This document shows, one piece after another, positions 8,018-17,100 of a DNA stretch of 64,000 bases. The notes beneath the pieces are model-generated. The model was not told the origin of the DNA. It made no database searches and saw only the letters and a list, made by a program, of their open reading frames with translations. A program made the translations under genes and the position numbers. The stretch's first letter is position 1; the number at the start of each line of letters is the position of its first letter. The stretch spans positions 1 through 64,000 of the forward strand of contig SCMV01000009.1 in the NCBI GenBank assembly GCA_005502875.1, in the 5' to 3' direction. The stretch comes from Comamonadaceae bacterium 2PF. GTDB taxonomy: Bacteria > Pseudomonadota > Gammaproteobacteria > Burkholderiales > Burkholderiaceae_C.

Positions 8018-8953
8018 ATGTCTGCCACCCCCGAGAACCAGCCCGACGAACAACTGCCCGCCGCCGGCGACACGCCGCCTGCGGACGGTGAAACCGGGGC
8101 AAGCGGTGCAGCCGTGGCCTCCCAGGCTGACCAGGGCGCCCAGCCCGACCAGCCCACCGTCGCCGACACCAAGGCCCGCCTGGCCGAGCTGTTCCCGGCG
8201 CTGTTCCGAGGCGAGCCCAAGCCGCTGAAGCTGCGCATCCAGGCCGACATCCAGGAGCGAGCCCCCGGGGAGTTCACCAAGCAGGTGTTGTCGGCCTTCC
8301 TGCGCCGCCACACGGGCACCACGTCCTACCTGATCGCCGCGTCCAAGGCCAAGCAGCGCTTCGACCTCGACGGACAGCCCGCAGGCGAGTTCTCCGAAGA
8401 ACACCGCCAGGTTGCGCTGGAAGAGCTGGCCCGCCGCCGTGGCAACCAGCAGGCCAAGCGCGAGCAGGAGGAAGCCGGCCGTCGTGAACGCGCCGCCCTG
8501 CTGCGCGGTTTCGAAACCACCAAGCTGACGGTGGCCAACTTCTGCGCGCTCAAGGGCATTGCGCCCGAGCAGCTCGACGCCGTGCTGGCCCAGGCCCGCG
8601 CCGAGGCGGCCGAAGACGCCGCACGTCCGCGCCCTGCTCGCTCGGATCGCCCGGATCACCGGGGTGGCCCGCGGGGTGATCAGCGCGGTGACCGCCGTGC
8701 CGAGGGTGGCCGTCGTGACGACCGTGGTGGACGTGGTGGACGTGGTCCGGGCAAGGGCCCGCGTGGCCAGGGCGGCCAGGGTGCCCCAGGTGGTCCGCGC
8801 CGCGAGGGCGCGCAGGGCAAGCCGGGCGAGCGCCGAGGTGGTCCCCGTCGCGAGGGCGCTGCCCCGGCTCAGGCTCCTGCTGCCGCCGCCGTTGCTGCCC
8901 CTGCGCCCGCCCCCGCGGCCCAGCCCCAGGACGGCGGCGCCGACCAGGCGTGA
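8018..8953 (+). CDS. proQ: ProQ/FinO family RNA chaperone with long Arg/Gly-rich tail
   Basis: A 311-residue protein. After an acidic, Ala/Gln-rich leader of about 45 residues comes a ProQ/FinO RNA-binding domain (about 50-135) with the marks TKARLAELFPALF, KPLKLRIQADI, LSAFLRRHTGTTSYLIAA and RFDLDGQPAGEFSEEHR. FinO-domain proteins bind structured RNA and help small RNAs act. A charged linker and a strongly Arg/Gly-rich, then Ala/Pro-rich tail (about 215-311) follow. The tail resembles eukaryotic RGG boxes and is far longer than in E. coli ProQ, which has a Tudor-like domain there instead. Codon repetition in 8683-8780 produces the RGG stretch. It is followed 3 bases later by the methyltransferase gene. 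Confidence 0.87.
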   Translation: MSATPENQPDEQLPAAGDTPPADGETGASGAAVASQADQGAQPDQPTVADTKARLAELFPALFRGEPKPLKLRIQADIQERAPGEFTKQVLSAFLRRHTGTTSYLIAASKAKQRFDLDGQPAGEFSEEHRQVALEELARRRGNQQAKREQEEAGRRERAALLRGFETTKLTVANFCALKGIAPEQLDAVLAQARAEAAEDAARPRPARSDRPDHRGGPRGDQRGDRRAEGGRRDDRGGRGGRGPGKGPRGQGGQGAPGGPRREGAQGKPGERRGGPRREGAAPAQAPAAAAVAAPAPAPAAQPQDGGADQA

Positions 8954-8956
8954 TGC

Positions 8957-10252
8957 ATGGCTGAGCCGGCCGACATCGCGAGCGCGAACGCGCCTGCCAT
9001 CGAGCGCTTCACCTCGCTCACGCGCGAGGCCCTGGCGCAAGGCACCTGCCAGCAACTGCTGTGGGTGGCTTACCAGGGCGGCGTGCCCGCCATCGAAGAA
9101 CAAGGCCAGGGCCTGCAGCGCGTCATGGTGCGGCCCATCGAGCTGCGCGGGCAGCCGCACCTGAGCTTTTTGCTGCGCTTTCCCACCAAGGACATCACCA
9201 AGAACCTGCCGACGCGAGAGGGCCTGGCCCTGCTCGCCGATTGGTTGCGAGCAGGCGCCTTTCGCAACGCCCACCTGTTCACGGCCACCGAAGAGGTGCA
9301 GCTGGCGATCAGCAAAAAGGGGAAGGCCAGCGTGCGCGTGGGCAAGCTCGAGGGTGCGTCCGGGAGCAGCCGGCCGGCCGCGCCAGGGGCACCCGGTGGC
9401 GATGGCGCCCCACAGGCGCCCACCCAGTCCCACAACCGCGACAAGCACCGCCTGCTCGAGCTCTCGCGGCCCTTCCTGCGCGAGCTCGGCGTCACCGACG
9501 CACACGGCCAGCTCATCCCGGCCATGTCGCGCAAGTGGAAGCAGATCAACAAATTTCTCGAGGTCTTCTCGTCGGCCGTGGCGAAGTCTTCGCTGGCCGA
9601 GCGCCAGGCCCTGCACGTGGTGGACTTCGGCTCGGGCAAGGGCTACCTGACTTTCGCCGTGCACGACTGGTTGCGCCACACCATGGGCCGCGATGCGAGT
9701 GTCACCGGCGTCGAGCTGCGTGACGACCTGGTGCAGCTGTGCCAGCGCGTCATCGGCAAGCTCAGGCTGCAGGGCATGGACTACGAACAAGGCGATGTGC
9801 GCGACTACCACCCGGCCGACCTGGACGTGGTGATCGCGCTGCACGCCTGCGACACCGCCACCGACCACGCCATCCACCTGGGCATCCGCGCGGGCGCAGA
9901 GATCATCCTGTGCTCGCCCTGCTGCCACAAGGAGGTGCGCCCGCAGCTGCTGAGCCCGCACCCGCTGCGGCCCATCCTGCAGCACGGCATCCACCAGGCG
10001 CAAGAGGCCGAGATGCTGACCGACGGCCTGCGCGCCATGCTGCTGGACGCGGCCGGCTACGACACCCAGGTCTTCGAGTTCATCTCCCTGGAACACACCA
10101 ATAAGAACAAGATGATCCTGGCCGTCAAGCGCAGCCAGCCCAAGGACAACGCCGAGGTGGTGGCCCAGGTGCGCGACATCAAGGCCTTCTACGGCTTGCA
10201 GCGCCAGTGCCTGGAAGAGCTGCTCAAGGCCGACGGGCTGCTGCCGGCCTGA
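8957..10252 (+). CDS. Class I SAM-dependent methyltransferase (Methyltransf_32 type)
   Basis: A 431-residue protein. The SAM-binding motif I is clear (HVVDFGSGKGYLTFAV, about residues 217-232), followed by VTGVELRDDL (acidic loop), VVIALHACDTATD and the ILCSPCCHKE motif typical of Methyltransf_32/METTL25-like enzymes. The N-terminal 150 residues are a separate conserved domain containing LRFPTKDITKNL, then a Gly/Ala/Pro linker. The substrate is unknown; RNA or protein are both possible, and being next to an RNA chaperone gives slight support to RNA. Start at the ATG 3 bases after the ProQ-like stop, so the two genes are co-transcribed. Confidence 0.8.
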   Translation: MAEPADIASANAPAIERFTSLTREALAQGTCQQLLWVAYQGGVPAIEEQGQGLQRVMVRPIELRGQPHLSFLLRFPTKDITKNLPTREGLALLADWLRAGAFRNAHLFTATEEVQLAISKKGKASVRVGKLEGASGSSRPAAPGAPGGDGAPQAPTQSHNRDKHRLLELSRPFLRELGVTDAHGQLIPAMSRKWKQINKFLEVFSSAVAKSSLAERQALHVVDFGSGKGYLTFAVHDWLRHTMGRDASVTGVELRDDLVQLCQRVIGKLRLQGMDYEQGDVRDYHPADLDVVIALHACDTATDHAIHLGIRAGAEIILCSPCCHKEVRPQLLSPHPLRPILQHGIHQAQEAEMLTDGLRAMLLDAAGYDTQVFEFISLEHTNKNKMILAVKRSQPKDNAEVVAQVRDIKAFYGLQRQCLEELLKADGLLPA

Positions 10253-10280
10253 TCGCCGACCTGGCGGAACCTCATCCACC

Positions 10281-11045
<765 letters not shown>

Positions 11046-11052
11046 GCGCGCC

Positions 11053-12510
11053 ATGAAGCTGGGCTTGCGACTGCTGCTGGGCTTCTTCCTGATCACCGGC
11101 ATCGCGGCCTTCTTCGTGATGCGCGTGTTCGTGCAACAGGTGCAGCCCAGCGTGCGCGAGGTGATGGAGGACATGCTGGTCGACACGGCCAACATCCTGG
11201 CCGAGCTGGCGCAGGACGACCTGGCCGCCATGGCGCCACAAGGTGACTTGCGCGAAACCCGCTTCGCCCGCCGCGTGCTCGACTACGCCGCCAGGCCCGT
11301 TGACGCGCAGATCTGGGGCCTGAGCAAGCGCACGCTGGACTACCGCGTCTACGTCACCGACGCGACCGGCCGCGTGGTCTTCGACACCGGCTTGCCCGAT
11401 GGTGGCAACGCGGTCGGTCAGGACTATTCGCGCTGGCGCGATGTCGCGCGCACCCTGTCGGGCCAGTATGGTGCGCGGGCCACCCGGTACGTGGTCGCCG
11501 ACGACGACAGCTCGGTCATGCACGTGGCCGCCCCGGTCAAGCAAGGTGAGCGGACCATCGGCGTGCTCACGGTGGCCAAGCCGATGCGCTCGGTGGCCAA
11601 GTTCGTCGAGCGCGCGCAGCAGGAGATCCTCGTCAAAGGGTTGTGGCTGTTGGGGCTCTCGCTGGTGGTGGGCGCTGCGGTGACGGCCTGGGTGATCTGG
11701 TCGGTGCGACGCTTGCGGCGATACGCCCAGCGCGTGCAGTGGGGCCAGCGTGAGCCCCCGCCCGAGCTGTCGGGCGAGCTGGGCGAGCTGGCCCACGCCA
11801 TGGCCGCCATGCGCGACAGGCTCGATGGCCACGAGCACGTCGAGCAGCTGGTGCGCGCCATGACGCACGAGCTCAAGAGCCCGCTGGCGGCCATCGGGGG
11901 CGCGGCCGAGCTGCTGCAAGACGAGTTGCCAGCGGCCGACCGCGAGCGCTTCGCCCGCCAGATCCGCGAGCAGACCCAGCGCCTGCAAAGCCTGGTCGAC
12001 CGCCTGCTGGAGCTCTCCAAGCTGGAGCAGCGTCACAGCCTGGATCACCAGCAGCGCCTGGACCCGGCCAGCCTCGTCGAGCGACTGCTGCGCAGCCACG
12101 CGCCGCGCCTGCAGCATGCCGGCTTGAGCGTGCGCACCGAGGTGGCCGAGGGCCTGAGCGTGCAGGGTGAAGACGAGCTGCTGGAGATGGCGCTGAGCAA
12201 CCTGCTGGACAACGCCATCGAGTTTTCGCCGGCGGGTGGCGTGATCGAGCTGAGCGTGAAGGCCGACGCCGAAAACGTGTGCATCGCGGTGCGCGACCAC
12301 GGTGTGGGCGTGCCCGACTACGCCTGGCCGCGCCTGGGTGAGCGCTTCTACTCCACAGCCCGTCCCGAAAGGGCTGGGCAGGCGCCGCGCAAGGGGTCGG
12401 GCCTTGGCCTGGCCATCGTGCGCCAGGTCATGGCCCTGCACGGTGGCGAGTTGCGCCTGACGCCCGCTCAGCCGGGCCTGTGCGCGGCCCTGTGCCTGCC
12501 AGCGGCCTGA
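11053..12510 (+). CDS. creC: Sensor histidine kinase CreC
   Basis: A 485-residue membrane kinase. An N-terminal membrane segment (LLLGFFLITGIAAFFVMRVF), a periplasmic sensor region of about 160 residues and a second membrane segment (LWLLGLSLVVGAAVTAWVIW) lead to a HAMP-like linker. The H box is MTHELKSPLAAIGG with the phospho-histidine at about 272. N box LLDNAIEF, DHGVGVPD and GSGLGLAIV complete the ATPase. The length is close to E. coli CreC (474). It lies 7 bases downstream of creB in one operon. The cre box before creD is inside the spacer after this gene, so creD has its own CreB-dependent promoter while creBC is upstream of it. Confidence 0.92.
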   Translation: MKLGLRLLLGFFLITGIAAFFVMRVFVQQVQPSVREVMEDMLVDTANILAELAQDDLAAMAPQGDLRETRFARRVLDYAARPVDAQIWGLSKRTLDYRVYVTDATGRVVFDTGLPDGGNAVGQDYSRWRDVARTLSGQYGARATRYVVADDDSSVMHVAAPVKQGERTIGVLTVAKPMRSVAKFVERAQQEILVKGLWLLGLSLVVGAAVTAWVIWSVRRLRRYAQRVQWGQREPPPELSGELGELAHAMAAMRDRLDGHEHVEQLVRAMTHELKSPLAAIGGAAELLQDELPAADRERFARQIREQTQRLQSLVDRLLELSKLEQRHSLDHQQRLDPASLVERLLRSHAPRLQHAGLSVRTEVAEGLSVQGEDELLEMALSNLLDNAIEFSPAGGVIELSVKADAENVCIAVRDHGVGVPDYAWPRLGERFYSTARPERAGQAPRKGSGLGLAIVRQVMALHGGELRLTPAQPGLCAALCLPAA

Positions 12511-12517
12511 AGCGGAC

Positions 12518-12533
12518 TTCACACCCGCTTCAC
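12518..12533 (+). promoter_or_regulatory. cre tag: CreB-binding direct repeat upstream of creD
   Basis: TTCAC (12518-12522), six bases, TTCAC (12529-12533): an exact match to the TTCAC-N6-TTCAC consensus known for CreB targets in E. coli and Aeromonas. It lies directly after the creC stop and 67 bases before the creD start. It is therefore expected to drive CreB-dependent transcription of creD. Confidence 0.85.
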
Positions 12534-12600
12534 ACAGCTCATCGTCTGCTCACCTTGGGTGCGCACCATCGCGCCTGTCATCACACCGACAGGACACAAG

Positions 12601-14025
12601 ATGAGATTCCCCTTGATCAGCAAGATGGGCGCCGTGGGCGCCGTCACCCTGGGCCTGCTGTGGTCCCTCTGGAGCGTGCAGGGCATCGTGCACGAGCGCC
12701 AGGGCCGCCAGCAGGAAGCCGAACAAAGCGTGGCCAACAGCCTGGCTGGCACGCAGACGCTGCTGGGGCCCGTGCTCACGCGCACCTGCATCGAAACGTG
12801 GGTCAGCATCCAGGAAGACGACAAGGGCCATCGCCGCGCCACCTCCGAGACCGAAACCCACGTGCTGCGCCTGCCGGCCACACAGGTGCAGGTGGACGCC
12901 GAGGTGGGTGTGAGCCCCCGTCACCGGGGCATGTTCAAGGTCAATGGCTACGGCGTGAAAGCCGGCGTGCAGGCCAGCTGGGCCGACCTGGGCAGCCTGA
13001 CCTTGTTGCCCCGGCAGCCTGGCGCCGAGGTCCGCTGCGAGGCGCCGGTGCTGGCGGTCTCGGTCAGCGATGCGCGTGGCATCCGCGTGGCCGAGTTGCG
13101 CGTCAACGACCAGCGCGTGGCGGTTCAGTCGGGCAGCGAGCAGGCGCACCATGCGCGCGGCTTTCACGCGCCCCTGGAGGGCGTCCAGCCGGCAGCGGGC
13201 ACCGGCCTGTCGGTGCGCCTGAACCTGGAGCTGGCGGGCACGCGTGGCTTCTCGATGGCGCCGGTGGCCGACACCACGCTGGTGCGCCTGCGTGGCGACT
13301 GGCCGCACCCTTCGTTTGGCGGGCGCTTCCTGCCCAGCGAGCGGGTGGTGCGCGCCGATGGCTTCGACGCCACCTGGAAGGTCAGCTCGCTGGCCAGCAC
13401 CGCTTCGCAGTCGTGGCGCGGTGGTGAGCGCCTGTGCTCGCCGTTCGGTGGGGCCTGGGGACCCGGTGCGCAGTTCAACCCTTACACGACGGCCGAAGGC
13501 GCCGACGAGGCCGCAGCGGCGGAGAACGGTTGCATCGAGACCTTCGGCGTCTCCTTCATCGACCCGGTCAACCCGCATTCGCTCAGCGATCGCGCCACCA
13601 AATACGGCCTGCTGTTCATCGTGCTGACCTTCGTGGGCGTGGGCCTGATGGAGGTCCTGCGACGCCTGCGCGTGCACCCCATCCAGTACCTGCTGGTGGG
13701 CGCCGCGCTCAGCCTGTTCTTCCTGCTGCTGGTGAGCCTGTCCGAGCACCTGGCGTTCGGTTGGGCCTACCTGGCCGCCAGCGCGGCCTGCACGCTGCTG
13801 CTGACCTTCTACGGCAGCTTCGTGTTGCGCGGCTGGGCGGCGGGCCTGGTCTTCGGGGTGGGCATCGGCGGTTTGTACGGGGTGCTTTACGCCTTGCTGC
13901 AGATGGAGCAGAACGCCCTGGTGCTGGGCTCGCTCCTGCTGTTCGCCGTGCTGAGCGCCGTCATGGTCGCCACCCGCCAGCTGGATTGGTACGAGTTGTT
14001 CGGCCAGGGCGCTTCACGCCCGTGA
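12601..14025 (+). CDS. creD: Inner-membrane protein CreD
   Basis: A 474-residue CreD-family protein. One N-terminal transmembrane helix (GAVTLGLLWSLWSVQGIV) is followed by a large periplasmic domain with the family hallmarks TLLGPVLT, FSMAPVADTTLVRLRGDWPHPSFGGRFLP and GVSFIDPVNPHSLSDRATKYGLLFI. The last 130 residues form several helices with PIQYLLVGAALSLFFLLL and a WYE motif near the end. CreD is the main CreBC regulon member; in E. coli it affects colicin E2 tolerance and envelope integrity. The ATG at 12601 starts the signal-anchor; an upstream in-frame ATG at 12559 lies too close to the cre box. Some cysteines in the periplasmic domain (TCIET, RLCSP, NGCIET) may form disulfides. Confidence 0.92.
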   Translation: MRFPLISKMGAVGAVTLGLLWSLWSVQGIVHERQGRQQEAEQSVANSLAGTQTLLGPVLTRTCIETWVSIQEDDKGHRRATSETETHVLRLPATQVQVDAEVGVSPRHRGMFKVNGYGVKAGVQASWADLGSLTLLPRQPGAEVRCEAPVLAVSVSDARGIRVAELRVNDQRVAVQSGSEQAHHARGFHAPLEGVQPAAGTGLSVRLNLELAGTRGFSMAPVADTTLVRLRGDWPHPSFGGRFLPSERVVRADGFDATWKVSSLASTASQSWRGGERLCSPFGGAWGPGAQFNPYTTAEGADEAAAAENGCIETFGVSFIDPVNPHSLSDRATKYGLLFIVLTFVGVGLMEVLRRLRVHPIQYLLVGAALSLFFLLLVSLSEHLAFGWAYLAASAACTLLLTFYGSFVLRGWAAGLVFGVGIGGLYGVLYALLQMEQNALVLGSLLLFAVLSAVMVATRQLDWYELFGQGASRP

Positions 14026-14048
14026 TTTGAGGCAGGATGCTGCCCGGC

Positions 14049-14083
14049 GCACCCTGTGTGGCTCCAACGAGCCCGCAGGGTGC
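14049..14083 (+). terminator. Strong hairpin between creD and the macroglobulin gene
   Basis: GCACCCTG at 14049-14056 pairs perfectly with CAGGGTGC at 14076-14083. A nested GGCTC/GAGCC stem closes a CAAC tetraloop. It sits 23 bases after the creD stop and 38 bases before the next ATG. There is no T-run after it, so it may be a Rho-type or attenuating structure in the macroglobulin leader rather than a simple terminator. Confidence 0.4.
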
Positions 14084-14121
14084 CTTCATCAAAACAACAT
14101 CAAACCAGTGAGGCTGTGACC

Positions 14122-17100
14122 ATGCTGTCGCGCATCAACCAGGGCATCGGCGCCTTCTTCGGCTCTGTGGGGCAACGTCTGAGCAGCGTGGGGCAACCGC
14201 TGCTGGCCATCTTTGGCGGGCTGCTTGGCCTGTTGCTGGGCAGCTGGCAGGCGCCTGGCTGGTTGCGCGGCTTGGGCCGCCTGGGCGCTTCGGCGCTGAA
14301 CTGGTGCCGCTGGCACATGCTGCACGTCCTCGTGGTGGCGGCGGTGGCGGCGGCGGGCCTCACCAACCTGCCGCTGCTCAAGCGCTGGTGGCAAGGCCTG
14401 ATCCCCGATGCAGGCAGCCAGAGCGAGCTCAGCTACCAGGTCGAGGCGCCCGGGCGCACCGTCATCGAAGACAAGCAGCCGCCCAACCCGCTGGTGGTGC
14501 AGTTCTCGGGCGTGGCCGTGCCCGCCGTGAAGGTGGGCAAGCCCGCCACCGAAATCACCATGGAGCCGACCGCCGCCGGGCAGTGGACCTGGGCCGCAGC
14601 CGACCAACTGGTCTTTCAGCCCAAGGCCGACTGGCCCGTGGGGCAGCGCTACAAGGTGAGCATCGGTCGCAAGGCCCTGGCCCCCAACGTGAGCCTGAAG
14701 TCGCGCGAGTTCGAGTTCCAGGCCCCGGCCTTCACCATCGAGGTCGACAGCGCCGAGTTCTACCAGGACCCGGTGCAGGTCAACCTGCGCCGCGTGGTCT
14801 ATCAATTGCGTTTCAGTCACCCGGTCAACACCAAGTCGCTCGAAGGCGCCATCCGCCTGGACGAGGGCGACCCGGAGGAGTCCCTCTTCGGCCTGAACGC
14901 GGGTTCGAGCCGCAAGTTCACCGTCACCTACGACGTGCACAAGCTGCTGGCCACGGTGATGTCCGAGCCGCTGCCCATCCCCGCGCAGACCCAGTCGATG
15001 CGCCTGAGCGTGGCCGCCGGGGTCACCGCGCAGCAAGGTGGTGAAGGCTCGGCCGACAAGGTGCAGCGCTCGGTGGAGGTGCCGGGCCTCTACAGCCTGG
15101 CCATCAACGACATCAGTGCCTCGGTGGTGAGCAACCAGGCCGGTGACCCCGAGCACGTGCTGCACGTGGGCACCAGCATGCCCGTGCACGAGCGCGAGCT
15201 GGCCAAGGCCGTTCAGGCCTGGGTGCTGCCCGCCTCCGACAAGGAAGGTGGCGAGCCCACGCTGTGGACCGACCCCACCGAGGTGACGCCCGCCGTGCTC
15301 AAGCGCGCCCAGCGCATCAAGCTCGAGCCGATCGGTGGCGAGCGCGAGGTCAACGATGGCTTGTCTTTCCGCATGCCATCGGCCGAGGGCGGCCAGTTCG
15401 TCTACGTGCAGGTGGCCAAGGGCCTGCGCTCGCCCGGCGGCTACCTGCTGGCCGACGTGCGCACCGGCGTCATGCAGCTCAAGGCCTTCGCGCCCGAGCT
15501 GAGCATCGTCAGCCAGGGCTCGCTGCTGGCGCTCTCGGGCGACAAGAAGCTGCCCATCCTGGTGCGCGACCTGCCGGGGGTGAAGATCGAGATCGCGCGC
15601 ATGTTGCCGCAGCAGTTGCACATGCTGATCAGCCAATCGTCGGGTGAGTTCGGCAAGCCTGGCTTTTACCGTGGCGTCACGCCCGATCACCTTTCCGAGC
15701 GCTTCGAGCGCGAAGTGCCGCTCAAGCTCAAGCCTGGTCGCAGCCACTACGAAACGGTCGACTTCGCCGAGTACCTCAAGGGGCCCAATGGCGAGCGACG
15801 CGGCATCTTCCTGCTCAGCGTCAAGGGTTACGACCCCAAGCGATCGGGCAACGGCGCGAACGTGGATGCCACCGAAGCGCCTGAAGAGGGTGGCTACGAA
15901 GGCGAAGAGGGCTACGAAGGCGAGTACGGAGGGGAATACGGCGGCGAGCACGGCGACCAAGGCGGCGAAGTCGACCCCGAGTCGATGGAAGACAAGCGCC
16001 TGGTGCTGGTCACCGACCTGGGCCTGGTCGCCAAGCGCACCATCGACGGCTCGCGCGACGTGTTCGTGCAGTCCATCGCCAACGGCTTGCCCGTGGGCGG
16101 CGCCACCGTCGAGGTCTGGGGCCGCAACGGCCTGGTCCTCGTCAGCCAGGTCACCGACGCCAGCGGCCACACCCGCCTGCCCAACCTCTCGGCCTTCCAG
16201 CGCGAAAAAACGCCGGTGCTGATGGTGGTGCGCAAGGACGGCGACCTCAGCTTCCTGCCCTTCAACCGCTACGACCGCAACCTCGACCTCTCGCGCTTCG
16301 ACGTGGGCGGCCTGCGCAGCGCGGGCGTGCCCAACCAGATGACGGGCTACCTCTTCAGCGACCGCGGCATCTACCGCCCCGGCGACACCTTCAACCTGGG
16401 CGTGATCGTCAAGGCGGGCAACTGGGCCACCTCGCTCAAAGACCTGCCCGTGGAGCTGGAAGTCGTCGACGCGCGGGGCCTGACCGTGCGCCGCGAGGTC
16501 GTGCGCCTGGGCGCGGGCGGCGCGGCCGAGTTCAGCCACACCACGCAAGAGAGCTCACCCACCGGCGTCTACACCGTCAACCTCAGCCTGCCCCGCCAGA
16601 GCAGCCCCGGTGCACCCGAGGTGCCGCCGCTGCAGCTGGGCAGCACCACCGTCAAGGTGCAGGAGTTCCTGCCCGATCGCACCAAGGTCACGGCGCGCCT
16701 GTCCCAAGAGGTGCCCGAGGGTTGGGTGAGCCCGGACGAACTCAAGGCGATGGTGTCGGTGCAGAACCTGTTCGGAACGCCCGCGCCCAACCGCCGGGTG
16801 ACGGGCTCGCTGACCCTGCGCCCCGCTTACCCGGCCTTCCGCGCCTTCCCCGACCACCGATTCCACGACCCGGCGGTGGCCCGCAACGGCCTGACCGACG
16901 ACCTGGGCGAACAACAAACCGACGCCGAAGGCCATGCCACCTTTGACCTGCGCCTGGACCGATTCGAAGCCGCCACCTACCAGGCCCACGTGCTGCTCAA
17001 GGCCTTCGAGCCCGAAGGTGGGCGCAGCGTGGCCGCCGAGGCGCGCGCCCTGGTCAGCGACCGACCCTACCTGGTGGGCGTCAAGGCCTCGGGTGACCTG

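Noticed and set aside
8683-8780. DNA repeats of GGTGGACGTGG type
   Set aside because: Explained by codons for the Arg/Gly tail of the ProQ-like protein; not a separate repeat element.
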